64,000 nt of DNA from Acidobacteriota bacterium (GCA_029263415.1 JAJCXN010000046.1:275903-339902), one strand, 5' to 3'. Shown: positions 9,335 through 19,069, counted from the stretch's first letter. The notes: generated by a model not told the origin, from the letters alone. Made by a program: numbers and translations.

Positions 9335-10303
9335 TCAGAAGAGCCATCCGCTACCGAGAAACACCGCGTCGATGACGAGAGCTCCTAGGACTAGCGGGAG
9401 ATACAACACCGATGCCATCATCGTTGCCCTGGCGGAAGCCTGAGTCTTACTGCGAGCGAACTGCAACCCTTTGAACAAGAACCAAAGACCCAGTAACGCG
9501 GCCACGATCGGATATCCAAGGGTTGTCAACTCAAGCAGAGGCGGACTTAGACTGATCGCGATCAGCACCACGGTGAACAGGATCGTCTCGATCGCTGTTC
9601 GCCGGCCGCTTGGATCGGCTGAGGACAACATTTTGTATCCGCCGTCCTCGTAGTCCTTGCGGTAGAGCCAGTCGATCGCGAAGAAATGCGGCAATTGCCA
9701 GACCAGCAAGAAGCCGAACATGGCCCAAGCCACAGGTCCGACCTCGCCATTCCAGGCGGTATAGCCCATCAGGATGGGCAAAGCACCAGGGATGGTCCCG
9801 ATATGGGTGTTCCAGGGGGTGCGTCGTTTCAGCGGGGTGTACACCCAAACGTAGGTGAACAGCGTCAGCGCTCCTAGAAAGGCGGTGATCGCGTTCACCC
9901 CAACGAACAGTGACACAAAGCCCGCGGCGGCCAACGAAAGGCCCGTCTCAAGCGCCCTGTCGGGGAGCAATCGACCGGTCGGTAGCGGTCGCTGAGCGGT
10001 GCGGCGCATCAGGCCGTCGGTGCTGCGCTCGCTCCACATATTGAGTGCCGAGGCACCTGCGGCCAGCATGCTCGTGCCAAGCAATGCGGCAACCACATGC
10101 AGGCCAAGCAGGAAATTCGAGCCTGCAAGGCGACGCTCCAGGTCCGGGTCAACCCGCGCTGCCATCAGTAGACCAGCCGCTGTCGTAATCACCACCATCA
10201 AGGTGATGCGCGGTTTGGTCAGTTGTACATGATCGAAAAAGGCACTAGGTCCCTTAGCAGGCATGGGGATATCGGGGGCGGCTTCGGTCACTGAACCGGG
10301 CAT
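9335..10303 (-). CDS. ctaB: protohaem IX farnesyltransferase (haem O synthase)
   Basis: This 322-residue membrane prenyltransferase adds a farnesyl group to haem b to make haem O, a precursor of the oxidase haem a. The UbiA-type motif is present as N-x3-(E)-x4-D-x2-M-x-RT-x2-RP ('NMWSERSTDGLMRRTAQRP'), with a second aspartate motif 'DYEDGG', and about eight hydrophobic segments follow. It is the first gene of the oxidase operon. No haem A synthase (ctaA), SCO-type or Cox11-type copper chaperone gene is visible in this window. Confidence 0.95.
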   Translation of the reverse strand: MPGSVTEAAPDIPMPAKGPSAFFDHVQLTKPRITLMVVITTAAGLLMAARVDPDLERRLAGSNFLLGLHVVAALLGTSMLAAGASALNMWSERSTDGLMRRTAQRPLPTGRLLPDRALETGLSLAAAGFVSLFVGVNAITAFLGALTLFTYVWVYTPLKRRTPWNTHIGTIPGALPILMGYTAWNGEVGPVAWAMFGFLLVWQLPHFFAIDWLYRKDYEDGGYKMLSSADPSGRRTAIETILFTVVLIAISLSPPLLELTTLGYPIVAALLGLWFLFKGLQFARSKTQASARATMMASVLYLPLVLGALVIDAVFLGSGWLF

Positions 10304-10462
10304 CTGTTTGGCTCCAAAAACATGGGGGAAGGCTAACAGGCTGGTGTGCTGTTCGCTCGTACCAAAGACGCGACCCGTCGGCTATCGTTTCCTAGCCGGA
10401 TCACGAACCGAGTGGGCGCGCAGCCGCTACCATGCTGTGCATGACAAGTCCTGCCGCCGCCA

Positions 10463-11050
10463 ATGTCTGAAGCTCCCTACAGTAGCGAGGCTCTACTCAA
10501 CCAACTCCAACTGTTGGAAGGACTGGACCTCATTCCCAGAACTGGATATCTGCAGCACGGCGTCAACGATCCAGAGAGCGTGGCGGAACACTCGTGGCAT
10601 GTCGCTACCGTCGCGTGGACTCTGCTTCCTTATGCGCAGCCTCTGAACGACATGCGTGCGCTCGAGCTCGCGCTCTTCCATGATGTTGGTGAACGTCTCA
10701 TCGGCGACCTCCCGCGGCCGGTGCGGCGCTTGTTCCCCGAAGGGGCGAAGGAAAACGCTGAGGAGATCGCGATCAGCGAAGTGCTCGCAGCGTCTGGCGA
10801 TCGCGCCACTGAACTCGCAGCGGAACTTCGCGCTGCGACCAGCGGTGAATCTCGCTTCGTTCATCATTGCGATCGCTTGCAGTTGCTGCTCAAGACCGCG
10901 ACCTACGCAGAGTGGCGACGTGGCGCGTGCGATCGATTCTTCGACGAACTTGTGCACAACAGTGACGGACAACGGCGCACAAACAGCGACGCGCAGTTCG
11001 TCATCTTTGACGAACTGCGCGAAGTGTTGATCAGACGTCAAGCCCGATAG
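10463..11050 (+). CDS. HD-domain phosphohydrolase, YfbR/HDDC2-like
   Basis: The 195-residue protein shows the HD metal-site pattern of the HDDC2/YfbR group: 'ESVAEHSWHVA' (first His), 'ALFHDVGER' (HD pair), and 'VHHCDRLQLLLK' (last Asp). Members are small cytoplasmic enzymes; E. coli YfbR is a 5'-deoxynucleotidase. Substrate here cannot be told from sequence. The gene is monocistronic and converges on aceA, with only three bases between the two stop codons. Confidence 0.85.
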   Translation: MSEAPYSSEALLNQLQLLEGLDLIPRTGYLQHGVNDPESVAEHSWHVATVAWTLLPYAQPLNDMRALELALFHDVGERLIGDLPRPVRRLFPEGAKENAEEIAISEVLAASGDRATELAAELRAATSGESRFVHHCDRLQLLLKTATYAEWRRGACDRFFDELVHNSDGQRRTNSDAQFVIFDELREVLIRRQAR

Positions 11051-11053
11051 CGA

Positions 11054-12328
11054 TCAGACTGCGACGTCGAACTGCTCCTCTTCGGTGGAACCAGCGAGCG
11101 CCCCAGTCGAGGCAAGGCCGCCGGAAACGACCTGTGACACCTGATCGAAGTAGCCAGTACCGACGAACCTCTGGTGCTTGACCGCGCCGTAGCCTGCTTC
11201 TGACTCGAGATTGAACTCGCGGGCCTGCAGCTCTGCATACGCGGTCATCATGTCGGTGCGGTAGCTACGCGCCAGCTCGAACATGCTGAGGTTGAGCGCG
11301 TGGAATCCTGCCAAGGTAACGAACTGAAACTTGTAGCCCATGGCACCCAGCTCGCGCTGGAACTTGGCGATGGTGGCGTCGTCGAGTTTGCTCTTCCAGT
11401 TGAATGACGGCGAACAGTTGTAGGCCAGTTTCTTCCCGGGGAACTGCTCGTGAATCGCCTCAGCGAAGCGCCGTGCCTCTTCGATGTTGGGCTCCGAAGT
11501 CTCACACCACAGCAGATCAGCATAGGGCGCGTAGGACAGACCGCGAGCAATCGCGATGTCGAGCCCACCTTCAATCCGGAAGAAGCCCTCATCCGTCCGA
11601 TCGCCTGTCATGAATCGGTGATCTCGCTGGTCGATATCACTAGTGAGCAGTTTGGCACTGTTGGCGTCCGTGCGGGCAATCAACACGCTCGGCACATTCA
11701 GGACGTCGGCAGCGAGGCGCGCCGAGATGAGCTTCTGTTCAAACTCCTTGGTCGGGACCAGGACTTTGCCACCCATGTGACCGCACTTCTTAGCGCTCGA
11801 CAGCTGATCCTCGAAGTGAACGCCGGCTGCGCCCGCGTCGATCATGCCTTTCATCAGTTCGAAGGCATTGAGATTGCCTCCAAACCCTGCTTCAGCGTCG
11901 GCCACGATTGGTGCGAACCAATCGATATCCGTATCCTTGTCCAGGTGCTGGATCTGGTCTGCTCGAGCCAACGCCTTGTTGATGCTGCGGACCACTGTCG
12001 GCACACTGTCAGCTGGGTAGAGACTTTGGTCGGGGTACATCTCGCCCGCGTTGTTGGCGTCGCCCGCGACCTGCCAACCACTCAGATAGATCGCGTTGAG
12101 CCCGGCTCGAACCTGTTGGACCGCCTGATTGCCGGTCAAAGCGCCAAGAGCGCGCACCGGCTCTTCATCATGAAGGCTCTTCCAAAGACGCTCCGCGCCG
12201 CGCCGCGCCAGCGTGTGCTCAACAACTACTGAACCCTGTAGCCGTGCGACATCCTCGGCGGTGTATGACCGCTCGATCCCGTTAAACCTCTCACTCTCAA
12301 AACGCTGCTGGATATCTCTAGGGTCCAC
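11054..12328 (-). CDS. aceA: isocitrate lyase
   Basis: The enzyme splits isocitrate to glyoxylate and succinate in the glyoxylate shunt, which permits growth on acetate or fatty acids. The catalytic loop is intact as K181-C182-G183-H184 in '[15 protein letters not shown]', and '[10 protein letters not shown]' gives the metal-binding aspartate region. At 424 residues it is the usual short bacterial form. The start is a GTG at 12328 with a strong GGAGGA eight bases upstream. It is transcribed away from an iclR-type gene, with tandem inverted repeats between them. Malate synthase is not in the window. Confidence 0.96.
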   Translation of the reverse strand: MDPRDIQQRFESERFNGIERSYTAEDVARLQGSVVVEHTLARRGAERLWKSLHDEEPVRALGALTGNQAVQQVRAGLNAIYLSGWQVAGDANNAGEMYPDQSLYPADSVPTVVRSINKALARADQIQHLDKDTDIDWFAPIVADAEAGFGGNLNAFELMKGMIDAGAAGVHFEDQLSSAKKCGHMGGKVLVPTKEFEQKLISARLAADVLNVPSVLIARTDANSAKLLTSDIDQRDHRFMTGDRTDEGFFRIEGGLDIAIARGLSYAPYADLLWCETSEPNIEEARRFAEAIHEQFPGKKLAYNCSPSFNWKSKLDDATIAKFQRELGAMGYKFQFVTLAGFHALNLSMFELARSYRTDMMTAYAELQAREFNLESEAGYGAVKHQRFVGTGYFDQVSQVVSGGLASTGALAGSTEEEQFDVAV

Positions 12329-12424
12329 GACACTTCCTCCTACGGTGTACTGACGCCACGCCGTCGCTCTCCTTTAAGGGAACGCAGTCCGTGCGGCTGT
12401 TTGGGGTTCAATCGAAGAACATCT

Positions 12425-12533
12425 TGTTCGTGATACTGAACAGCTGTTCAACACAACGAACAGTACGGCCAGTATGATGAACCGTCAAGTGTTATGAGGT
12501 CGTGTTTCACATTCCCGTTCGGTATGATGAACA
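12425..12533. promoter_or_regulatory. three TGTTC-N8-GAACA inverted repeats in the aceA/iclR intergenic region
   Basis: TGTTC-N8-GAACA occurs at 12425-12442 and again at 12445-12462, centres exactly 20 bases (about two helical turns) apart. The adjoining half-sites form a perfect 14-bp palindrome at 12437-12450 (tgaacagctgttca). A third copy with one mismatch (CGTTC-N8-GAACA) lies at 12516-12533 and runs up to the ATG of the regulator at 12536. The layout suits a dimer-of-dimers repressor controlling both genes, most simply the IclR-type protein itself. The repeats are seen; the regulator that binds them is inferred. Confidence 0.75.
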
Positions 12534-12535
12534 CC

Positions 12536-13324
12536 ATGCCAACCAAGGACGCCAACCCCTCCACAACGACATCCGTTGAACGCGCACTCAGCATCCTCGA
12601 ACTGGCGGCTCTTGACGAGCGTGGCCTGGCCCATTCGGAGATCAGCCGACGACTCAAGATCCCAAAAAGCACCACGACCTATCTTCTGCGCACGCTCGAA
12701 CACCGCGGATACCTGCGCAAGAACGAAGACACTGGTCGGTACCAAATCGGGATCAAAGTGCTGGGTCTAGGCCAGCACGTCATGGCCGGTGTCAACCTCA
12801 CGCGGATCTCGCATCGTCACCTCACAACGCTGGTGGAGAAAACGCGCCTCACCGCCCACCTCGCAATCCTTGACCACGGTCGTGCGGTCTACATCGATCG
12901 GGCCGAAAGCCCAGGGTTCGTCAAGATCAATACCTGGATCGGCCGCGATCTCCCCATCCACTCCACCGGCGTCGGCAAGATTCTGACTTGCGAACTCAAT
13001 CCAGCGGACCTCGACGCCATCCTCGAGCGCGACGGACTCCCCAAGAAAACGCCAAAGACCATCACCACCCGCAACGGCTACCTCGCGGAACTCAACCAAG
13101 TGCGCCGACTTGGCTACGCGCTCGACGACGAAGAGAACAACCTCGGCGTCCGCTGCGTCGCAGTTCCGGTCCGAGACTCCACCGGCCGGATCCGGGCCGC
13201 TCTCGGCGCGTCCGGCACTACCTCGCTCTTCACCCAGGAGGCGATACCGCAGATGGCCGCACAAGCACTCGCTGCAGCGCAAGCGGTCTCAGAAGAACTC
13301 GGTTACGGCACCTTAGACATGTAG
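12536..13324 (+). CDS. IclR-family transcriptional regulator
   Basis: The protein (262 residues from this start) has an N-terminal winged helix ('SVERALSILELAAL', 'HSEISRRLKIPKSTTTYLLRTLEHRGYL', about 12-60) and a C-terminal IclR effector domain ('DHGRAVYIDRAES', 'HSTGVGKILT', 'GYALDDEENNLGVRCVAVPVRD'). In-frame ATGs at 12494, 12524 and 12527 also exist, but the third inverted repeat ends at 12533, so the ATG at 12536 is the most sensible start and gives the family's usual N-terminus. Its divergent position suggests it controls the glyoxylate shunt gene aceA, as IclR does in E. coli, and also itself. The effector is unknown. Confidence 0.9.
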   Translation: MPTKDANPSTTTSVERALSILELAALDERGLAHSEISRRLKIPKSTTTYLLRTLEHRGYLRKNEDTGRYQIGIKVLGLGQHVMAGVNLTRISHRHLTTLVEKTRLTAHLAILDHGRAVYIDRAESPGFVKINTWIGRDLPIHSTGVGKILTCELNPADLDAILERDGLPKKTPKTITTRNGYLAELNQVRRLGYALDDEENNLGVRCVAVPVRDSTGRIRAALGASGTTSLFTQEAIPQMAAQALAAAQAVSEELGYGTLDM

Positions 13325-13507
13325 TACCGCGTCCAGCCCCAAAACACGGAGGGCGGCAGAGCTGCCGAAGTGGGAGCTAAGAACGTCTCTTCGTGCCTCG
13401 TTTGGTCAAGGCCCCTTAGATGCCGTTTGCCACCGAGCGGCACTAGCACGGTAGGTGCCATCGCGACGGGAGCGAAGCACCGCGCCGAACCCCTAGAGCG
13501 CAGCGGC

Positions 13508-14425
13508 CTAGCCCGCGGCGGTGGCTCCGGCTAGGCCTTCCCAGAGACCCTTCACCGCTTCCTCGACGCCCCGGCGACACTGCCACCCCAAGCTCTGCAG
13601 CCGGCTAGGATCCCCACACATCACTGGCACGTCCGAGGGTCGCATCCGTTCCGGATCCTGCTCCAAGCGCACCTGAAGCCCGCTCGCATCCAGCAACATG
13701 TCGAGTGCGGACTGAATCTGCGTAGCTCTACCGCTGGCGATGTTGTAAACCTCGCCGCGCACACCGTTGCGCACCAGAGTTTGGTAGCCCTCAACACCAT
13801 CTTGAACATGCACCAGGTCGCGCCGTGCGGTGAGGTTACCGACCCGCAGAACTGCCTGTGTACCCTCGCGTTGAATGGTCGCGAGTTGCTGCGCAAATGA
13901 CGGCAGGGCAAAGCGCGGAGACTGTCCCGCGCCGATCAAGTTGAACGATCGCGCCACAATTGCTCCCGCCTCGAGCGCGATCCGTTCAGCCGCTGCCTTC
14001 GACATCGCATAAGGCGTGGTGGGCATCATCGGCGCATCTTCAGTGAGCGGCAACTGGTCGGTCTTGACGCGACCATAGACCTCGGCGCTTGAGGCAAACA
14101 CCACGCGGCACGACTCTGCCGCACAGCGCACGACGTTTTCGGTGCCCAGGACGTTGACCTGGAAGTATCGGTCCATCGCGGTCCAGGAGGCAGCCACGTC
14201 GGACAGCCCAGCGAGGTGCACAATCGCATCGGGCGCCACTTGCTCAAGGACCCGGTTGACGTCGTCTCGATCTTCGACGTTCAACGCAACGCTCTTTGCC
14301 CCGCGAGGCAAATCCTGCTCTGCTGAATCAAAGACGGTGCCGGTGACCTCATCGCCTGATGCGAGCAGCTGGCGGGCCAGGTGCTGCCCCACGAATCCCT
14401 GGGCGCCTGTCACTAGGACGTGCAT
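13508..14425 (-). CDS. NAD(P)-dependent sugar epimerase/reductase, GDP-4-keto-6-deoxymannose reductase-like
   Basis: An extended short-chain dehydrogenase of 305 residues with the Rossmann motif GAQGFVG at the N-terminus, a catalytic 'YAMSK' (Tyr-x3-Lys), a preceding 'FASSAEVYG' serine segment and 'RRDLVHVQD' typical of the GDP-mannose dehydratase/Rmd branch. It probably reduces or epimerises a nucleotide-activated 6-deoxyhexose for surface polysaccharide. The start overlaps the end of the rfbD-like gene by 13 bases, so the two are translated as a unit. The exact substrate is not decided by sequence; a plain NAD-dependent epimerase is the alternative. Confidence 0.8.
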   Translation of the reverse strand: MHVLVTGAQGFVGQHLARQLLASGDEVTGTVFDSAEQDLPRGAKSVALNVEDRDDVNRVLEQVAPDAIVHLAGLSDVAASWTAMDRYFQVNVLGTENVVRCAAESCRVVFASSAEVYGRVKTDQLPLTEDAPMMPTTPYAMSKAAAERIALEAGAIVARSFNLIGAGQSPRFALPSFAQQLATIQREGTQAVLRVGNLTARRDLVHVQDGVEGYQTLVRNGVRGEVYNIASGRATQIQSALDMLLDASGLQVRLEQDPERMRPSDVPVMCGDPSRLQSLGWQCRRGVEEAVKGLWEGLAGATAAG

Positions 14426-15381
14426 GATGATTCTCCGCCTTCCGAGTCAATCTGGTCGATGCCGCTCGCTAACGCGTCGCTGGACAAGGAAGGCTCCTCC
14501 ATGGCAGCTCGATAGTCCTCAAGACCGTGCCGCCACGATCGCGGGCGACGGTCGAACTCGCGTTGGTAGCGATCGGTGGCAAGCACGGAGTATGCGGGGC
14601 GCGGCGCTGGACGCAAGAACTCTTCGGTGGTGCACGCTGACAGATCCACCCGCTGTCCGAACAACTCAAAAATCTCCGAAGCGAACCCGAACCAGGACAC
14701 CGCAGGGGGATTGGCAAAGTGAAACAAACGTTGATCAAGTGGCAGATCTTGGGCTCGCGCCACCCGCGCCTCGACCATGTCCAACAGAACCTCGGCCAGA
14801 TCCGGGGTGTAGGTGGGACATCCAACCTGGTCATCGACCACGCGCAGTGGTTTGCCGCTTGAGGCCAGGCGCAACATGGTGGCAACGAAGTTTGGTCCAC
14901 CAGGACCGAACAGCCAACTCGCCCGAACTACCGAGGCATCTTCGGCCAAGGCCAGTCGCTCGCCCAGTTCCTTGCTCTGCCCGTAGACGGATTGAGGGTC
15001 CACCGCATCGTCTTCGACATAGGGGCGTCGCGAACCGTCGCTACTGACACCATCACCTTTGAACACATAGTCGCTCGAGACGTGAACTAGAGGCAGCCCG
15101 AGATGACGGCACAAACGCGCCAGTCGACCAACGGCATGGCCGTTGACCTCCATCGCGTGCTCCACCTTGCTCTCGCAGTCGTCGACCGCAGTGAAGGCCG
15201 CGCAGTTGATCACTGCTTGAAACAGTGGCTGAGCAGAATCTAGTGCGCGCTGAATCGATTCGGTATCCACCAGATCAAGCTGCGCGCGACCGCGCGACCC
15301 TGCCTTGAACCCACGCGCACGCGCAACGGCCGCAGTGGCCGCGCCCAACATCCCGTGGCCACCAAGGATCAGAACCCTCAC
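14413..15381 (-). CDS. rfbD: dTDP-4-dehydrorhamnose reductase
   Basis: The 322-residue protein makes dTDP-L-rhamnose by reducing the 4-keto group. RmlD signatures are present: 'GGHGMLGAA' (nucleotide binding), 'VHVSSDYVFKGDG', 'YGQSKELGE' (Tyr-x3-Lys), 'VVRASWLFGPGGPNFV' and 'VVDDQVGCPTYT'. A GTG start at 15381 has GAGGG just upstream and lies eight bases after the lptD stop. The rfbA, B and C partners are not in this window. Its product would feed rhamnosyl transfer in the glycosyltransferase cluster at 29-38 kb; that link is inferred. Confidence 0.92.
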   Translation of the reverse strand: MRVLILGGHGMLGAATAAVARARGFKAGSRGRAQLDLVDTESIQRALDSAQPLFQAVINCAAFTAVDDCESKVEHAMEVNGHAVGRLARLCRHLGLPLVHVSSDYVFKGDGVSSDGSRRPYVEDDAVDPQSVYGQSKELGERLALAEDASVVRASWLFGPGGPNFVATMLRLASSGKPLRVVDDQVGCPTYTPDLAEVLLDMVEARVARAQDLPLDQRLFHFANPPAVSWFGFASEIFELFGQRVDLSACTTEEFLRPAPRPAYSVLATDRYQREFDRRPRSWRHGLEDYRAAMEEPSLSSDALASGIDQIDSEGGESSCTS

Positions 15382-15389
15382 GTTCCCTC

Positions 15390-17735
15390 TTACAGGTTCC
15401 CGGAGGAGCCGCCGTTGATATCGAGGAAGGAGCCAACGTTGCGCAGATTCACCAGCAATCGATACTGGACGTCCCGGCGCTGCCCGAGTCGGTAGTCGCC
15501 GCCTTCGAGCGTTAGTCCAAAGCAGCAGCCCTTGAAGTCGATGAAGTACCGCTGCAGCTGCTTTAGGTCTCGCTCGACGTCATAGTTGACCTCGGCTGAA
15601 ACCGTCCAGCGACTACCGATGCCAATGCCGGTCGAGGCTCTCACTTGGTGCGACATTGTTTCATCGATTTCGACGTTCCGCCGAGTGGTCCAGCGCACGC
15701 CGACGTGATCGCGCTTGCGAAATGTCACGCGGCCGGAAAGCGCTGCAGATTGCAGACCGCCAAACAACGTGTTGTAGGCCATATCAACGCGCAGATTGGT
15801 CTGCAACGAAGGGTTGTAGCGAAACAATGCGCTGAGCGGACCTTGCGACTTCGTCATCACTCGGTCGCGCGACGATTGCAGAGGGTTGAGCGCGTCGAAC
15901 GAGTGATCCTGAAAGACGGTCAACGACAGGAGTTCGCGGGCGCCGCCGCGCGACTCGTCCCTGGGTTTGGCCAAGACCCGATTGATGATCGAATAGCGCG
16001 CGGTGTTGCGGCCCTTGATGCGATCGATCTCGTCAAACCGAGGGACCCGCCCGAAATCGTCGTAGTCATCGGTGAACTGATAAGTGATCCGAGGCTCAAC
16101 CAAATGCTTGTACTTTGAGTACTTCTCACCCTCGGTCTCAAAGATCTTAGAGAAGCTTGGCCCGATGATCTCGGCGCTGCCCACCGGCACAAAACGACTG
16201 ATGCTCTCACCGCGAAAATCATTGGTGGTGCCTTCTTTCTCATCGCTGAGCAACAGGCTGTCTGAGTACCAGGTATAGCGACCACCTGCGTTGAGCGACA
16301 ACGAGAACCACGGCGCAACAGGGATCGGCAAGGTGATCGACGGGAAAATGTCCGCGCGTCCGTAGCTTTCGTCTTGGCGTTCGTTGCGCTCGACATCGAG
16401 CATGTGGGCCGAACTCTCGAATTCCAGGTAGAACGGTGTTTTGCCAATGCGGGTCTTGCGTAGCTTGTATTCGAGTTCGGGCAGTTGGCGCAGGTTCAAG
16501 GTCCGTTCGCTACCGTCGGCATTGTTCCCGAGAAAGGTCTCGCGCGTGTCGAACTTGAGGTTAATTGAGTTGGCACCCCAGTTCTTAGTCAAGAAGCCGT
16601 ACGAATACAGCTGACGCTGGCTGTTGCCGTCACCTCGTCGGTCGTAGTCTTGAAAGTAGTCGAAGTCCGACGCGTCCTCGAACTTGACCACCGCGCGAAA
16701 TCCGCCGGGAAGGCTGGTCGACTTATGCGAGTAGTTCACTAACCAACGCGTGTCGTCGACCTCCGGATCTTGGACCGCGTACCCCTCGAACAAGCCTTCG
16801 GTGTTCTCGCTCGGCCGGTAACGGAACTCGTTGCCGATCCCGAGAAACTCGCCTGTGCCGGTGGCACTCGCGTCGAGCGAACCGCCGGTGTAGAGATCGG
16901 CGGTAAAGGTTGTGTCGTACGAACGGCCGAGCGCTTGGAAGTAGGCCAGTGACAACGACGCACCGCGGCGGCTTGAGTAGCCTGGTTTGGGCATCAAGAA
17001 TCCTGAGGTGCGTGCCTCTTTCACCGGCCACAGCATGTACGGCATGTAGAGCACCGGCACCTTGCCCGCCTTGAAGCGTGCATTCTTGACCTTGGCGTAC
17101 TTGTCTTGAGTGACCTGAATGCGATCGGCTCTAAAGCTCCAGGAAGGATTCTCGCCTTCACACGAGGTGAACTCTCCGTCCTCGATCATGAACCGAACAT
17201 CCGACACCTTCTCCACTAGCGCTCCGGAGAAGTAGTAGTCGTCGCCAAACGATCCAACCGAGTTGGTGAACCGACCCAGCTTGGTATCGAGGTTGTACTC
17301 AACCGAATCGCCCGTGAGGCTGCGGGGCCCTTGGACGAAGGTCACTCCGTCTTCAGCAAAGACTCGGCCGGTCTCGGGGTCATACTCGATGCGCTTGGCG
17401 TTGATCTTGATGTCTTGATAAACGATCTCGACGTCGCCAGAGAGTACTGCGGTGCCGTCGGCGGCTGACTCGAGATTGTCGAACTCAGCGAGCAAGACGC
17501 CGCCGCCATCCTCGGCTGGCACCGGCAGCTCGAGCCGCGGACGCGGGTCGCTCTCTTGCGCTGCGTCCGCCTCTGAAGGGGGCGTCTCATTAGCGTCCTC
17601 AGATTGACCGAGAACCGGCGCTCCGAGAAAAGGCGTGAGGAAGAGCGTGAAGAAAAAGCAGACCAGCAGGGAGGGCGCGCGTTGCATGAGTGGACTGTAG
17701 CAACCGCAGGCCGAAAGGGGCTCGGTGTTCGACAC
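15390..17735 (-). CDS. lptD: LPS-assembly outer-membrane protein LptD
   Basis: LptD inserts lipopolysaccharide into the outer leaflet of the outer membrane. After a signal peptide (about 17-43) comes an OstA/LptA-like jellyroll with repeats such as 'AVLSGDVEIVYQDIKINAKRI' and 'GVTFVQGPRSLTGDSVEYN'. The conserved 'VPVLYMPYMLWPV' and 'SGFLMPKPGYSSRRG' linker follows, then a long beta-barrel to the C-terminus. At about 781 residues it has normal length. The GTG at 17735 has GGAG eight bases upstream and overlaps the thiolase stop by one base; an ATG at 17687 would give a more standard signal peptide. Its presence shows a didermic cell. Confidence 0.93.
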   Translation of the reverse strand: MSNTEPLSACGCYSPLMQRAPSLLVCFFFTLFLTPFLGAPVLGQSEDANETPPSEADAAQESDPRPRLELPVPAEDGGGVLLAEFDNLESAADGTAVLSGDVEIVYQDIKINAKRIEYDPETGRVFAEDGVTFVQGPRSLTGDSVEYNLDTKLGRFTNSVGSFGDDYYFSGALVEKVSDVRFMIEDGEFTSCEGENPSWSFRADRIQVTQDKYAKVKNARFKAGKVPVLYMPYMLWPVKEARTSGFLMPKPGYSSRRGASLSLAYFQALGRSYDTTFTADLYTGGSLDASATGTGEFLGIGNEFRYRPSENTEGLFEGYAVQDPEVDDTRWLVNYSHKSTSLPGGFRAVVKFEDASDFDYFQDYDRRGDGNSQRQLYSYGFLTKNWGANSINLKFDTRETFLGNNADGSERTLNLRQLPELEYKLRKTRIGKTPFYLEFESSAHMLDVERNERQDESYGRADIFPSITLPIPVAPWFSLSLNAGGRYTWYSDSLLLSDEKEGTTNDFRGESISRFVPVGSAEIIGPSFSKIFETEGEKYSKYKHLVEPRITYQFTDDYDDFGRVPRFDEIDRIKGRNTARYSIINRVLAKPRDESRGGARELLSLTVFQDHSFDALNPLQSSRDRVMTKSQGPLSALFRYNPSLQTNLRVDMAYNTLFGGLQSAALSGRVTFRKRDHVGVRWTTRRNVEIDETMSHQVRASTGIGIGSRWTVSAEVNYDVERDLKQLQRYFIDFKGCCFGLTLEGGDYRLGQRRDVQYRLLVNLRNVGSFLDINGGSSGNL

Positions 17736-18922
17736 TAAACCAGCTCCACCAAGATGGCGGTCGCCTCACCGCCGCCAATGCAGATCGCCGCACACCCACG
17801 CTTCTTTCCTCGCGCGCGCAAGGCGTGGAGCAGGGTGACCAAGATCCGTGCACCCGATGCCCCGATGGGGTGACCCAGGGCCACCGCACCGCCGTTGACA
17901 TTGACCCGATCTGCTTCGAGTCCGAGATCCTGACTGCATGCGAGCGCAACCACGGCAAAGGCCTCGTTGATCTCAAACAGATCAACATCATCGATGCTCC
18001 AGGAGGCTCGGTCGAGCACGGTGCGCACCGCTTTGATCGGCGCAGTGGTGAACCACCTTGGTTCTTGGGCTACCGACGCATGCGCCACAATGCGGGCCAT
18101 CGGTTCGAGCCCGCGCTGATCAACCGCCGACCCGGATGCGAGCACCAAAGCAGCTGCGCCATCGTTAAGGTTGCTGGCATTCGCAGCGGTGACGCTACCC
18201 TCTTTGTCGAACACCGGCCGCAAGGCTCGTGCCTTGTCGAGATCGACCCGGAAGGGATCCTCGTCGCTGGCAACAATCGCGGTGCTCTTGCGCGAACTAA
18301 CTTCGACCGGGGCGATCTCGGCCGCGAAGGCTCCCCTCTCGGTGGCCTCGCGAGCCCGTCGATAGCTCTCGATCGCAAAGTCGTCTTGTTGCTCGCGCGA
18401 GAACTTGTATTCGCGAGCACACAGTTCAGCGCAGTTGCCCATGTGCACGTCATTGTAGGGATCCCACAAACCATCGTGAACCAGCCCATCGATCAGCTCG
18501 CTGTTGCCAAGTCGCAGCCCCGTACGCGCACCTGGCAACAGAAACGGCACGTTGCTCATGCTTTCCATACCGCCCGCAACCATCAGCTCGGCATCGCCAC
18601 ATCGCAGGTCATTTGCAGCGAACATCACCGCGCGCATGCCAGAGCCGCACACCTTGTTGACCGTCACCGCGCCGGTAGCCGGTCCACAGCCAGCAGCGAT
18701 CGCCGCCTGGCGCGCTGGCGCCTGCCCGACACCGGCACTCAACACGCAACCCATGATGGCCTGCTCCAAATCCGAGGGTTCCAGTCCTGCATCAGCACAA
18801 GCTGCTCGCATCGCTTGCGCTCCCAACTGGGGTGCCGTGAGTGGCGCGAGACCACCCTGGAAGGCACCAATCGCGGTGCGTCGGGCGCTAACAATGAAGG
18901 GCGATGACTTGAGTTGATTCAA
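17735..18922 (-). CDS. acetyl-CoA C-acyltransferase (thiolase)
   Basis: A 395-residue thiolase that either condenses two acetyl-CoA or cleaves 3-ketoacyl-CoA. The nucleophile is C92 in 'VNKVCGSGM'; the second half has 'NEAFA', 'GGAVALGHPIGASGARI' (catalytic His) and 'AICIGGGEATA' preceded by Cys, all in place. Length and motifs favour a biosynthetic/acetoacetyl-CoA type, but beta-oxidation is possible given the isocitrate lyase nearby. The TTG start at 18922 has no strong ribosome site. It overlaps lptD by one base, an odd operon partner. Confidence 0.93.
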   Translation of the reverse strand: MNQLKSSPFIVSARRTAIGAFQGGLAPLTAPQLGAQAMRAACADAGLEPSDLEQAIMGCVLSAGVGQAPARQAAIAAGCGPATGAVTVNKVCGSGMRAVMFAANDLRCGDAELMVAGGMESMSNVPFLLPGARTGLRLGNSELIDGLVHDGLWDPYNDVHMGNCAELCAREYKFSREQQDDFAIESYRRAREATERGAFAAEIAPVEVSSRKSTAIVASDEDPFRVDLDKARALRPVFDKEGSVTAANASNLNDGAAALVLASGSAVDQRGLEPMARIVAHASVAQEPRWFTTAPIKAVRTVLDRASWSIDDVDLFEINEAFAVVALACSQDLGLEADRVNVNGGAVALGHPIGASGARILVTLLHALRARGKKRGCAAICIGGGEATAILVELV

Positions 18923-19069
18923 GGGAGTCTCTCGAAAGTTCAGGCTGTGGCACGGAAGCGTTGTCGTCGCGCTCGCCGTATAGTGAAAGGAGGCCGCATC
19001 AGGCGCTCGACTTTAGCAACCCTCGCCACCAAGACTGAACCAGCTGTCCGACGATAGAGTCATCAAGTT

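Noticed and set aside
14142..15047. 301-codon plus-strand frame
   Set aside because: Antisense to the two sugar reductase genes; Arg/Pro/Thr-rich and without recognisable domains.
17690..18907. 405-codon plus-strand frame
   Set aside because: Antisense to the thiolase gene, which has all active-site residues; this frame has no coherent motifs.
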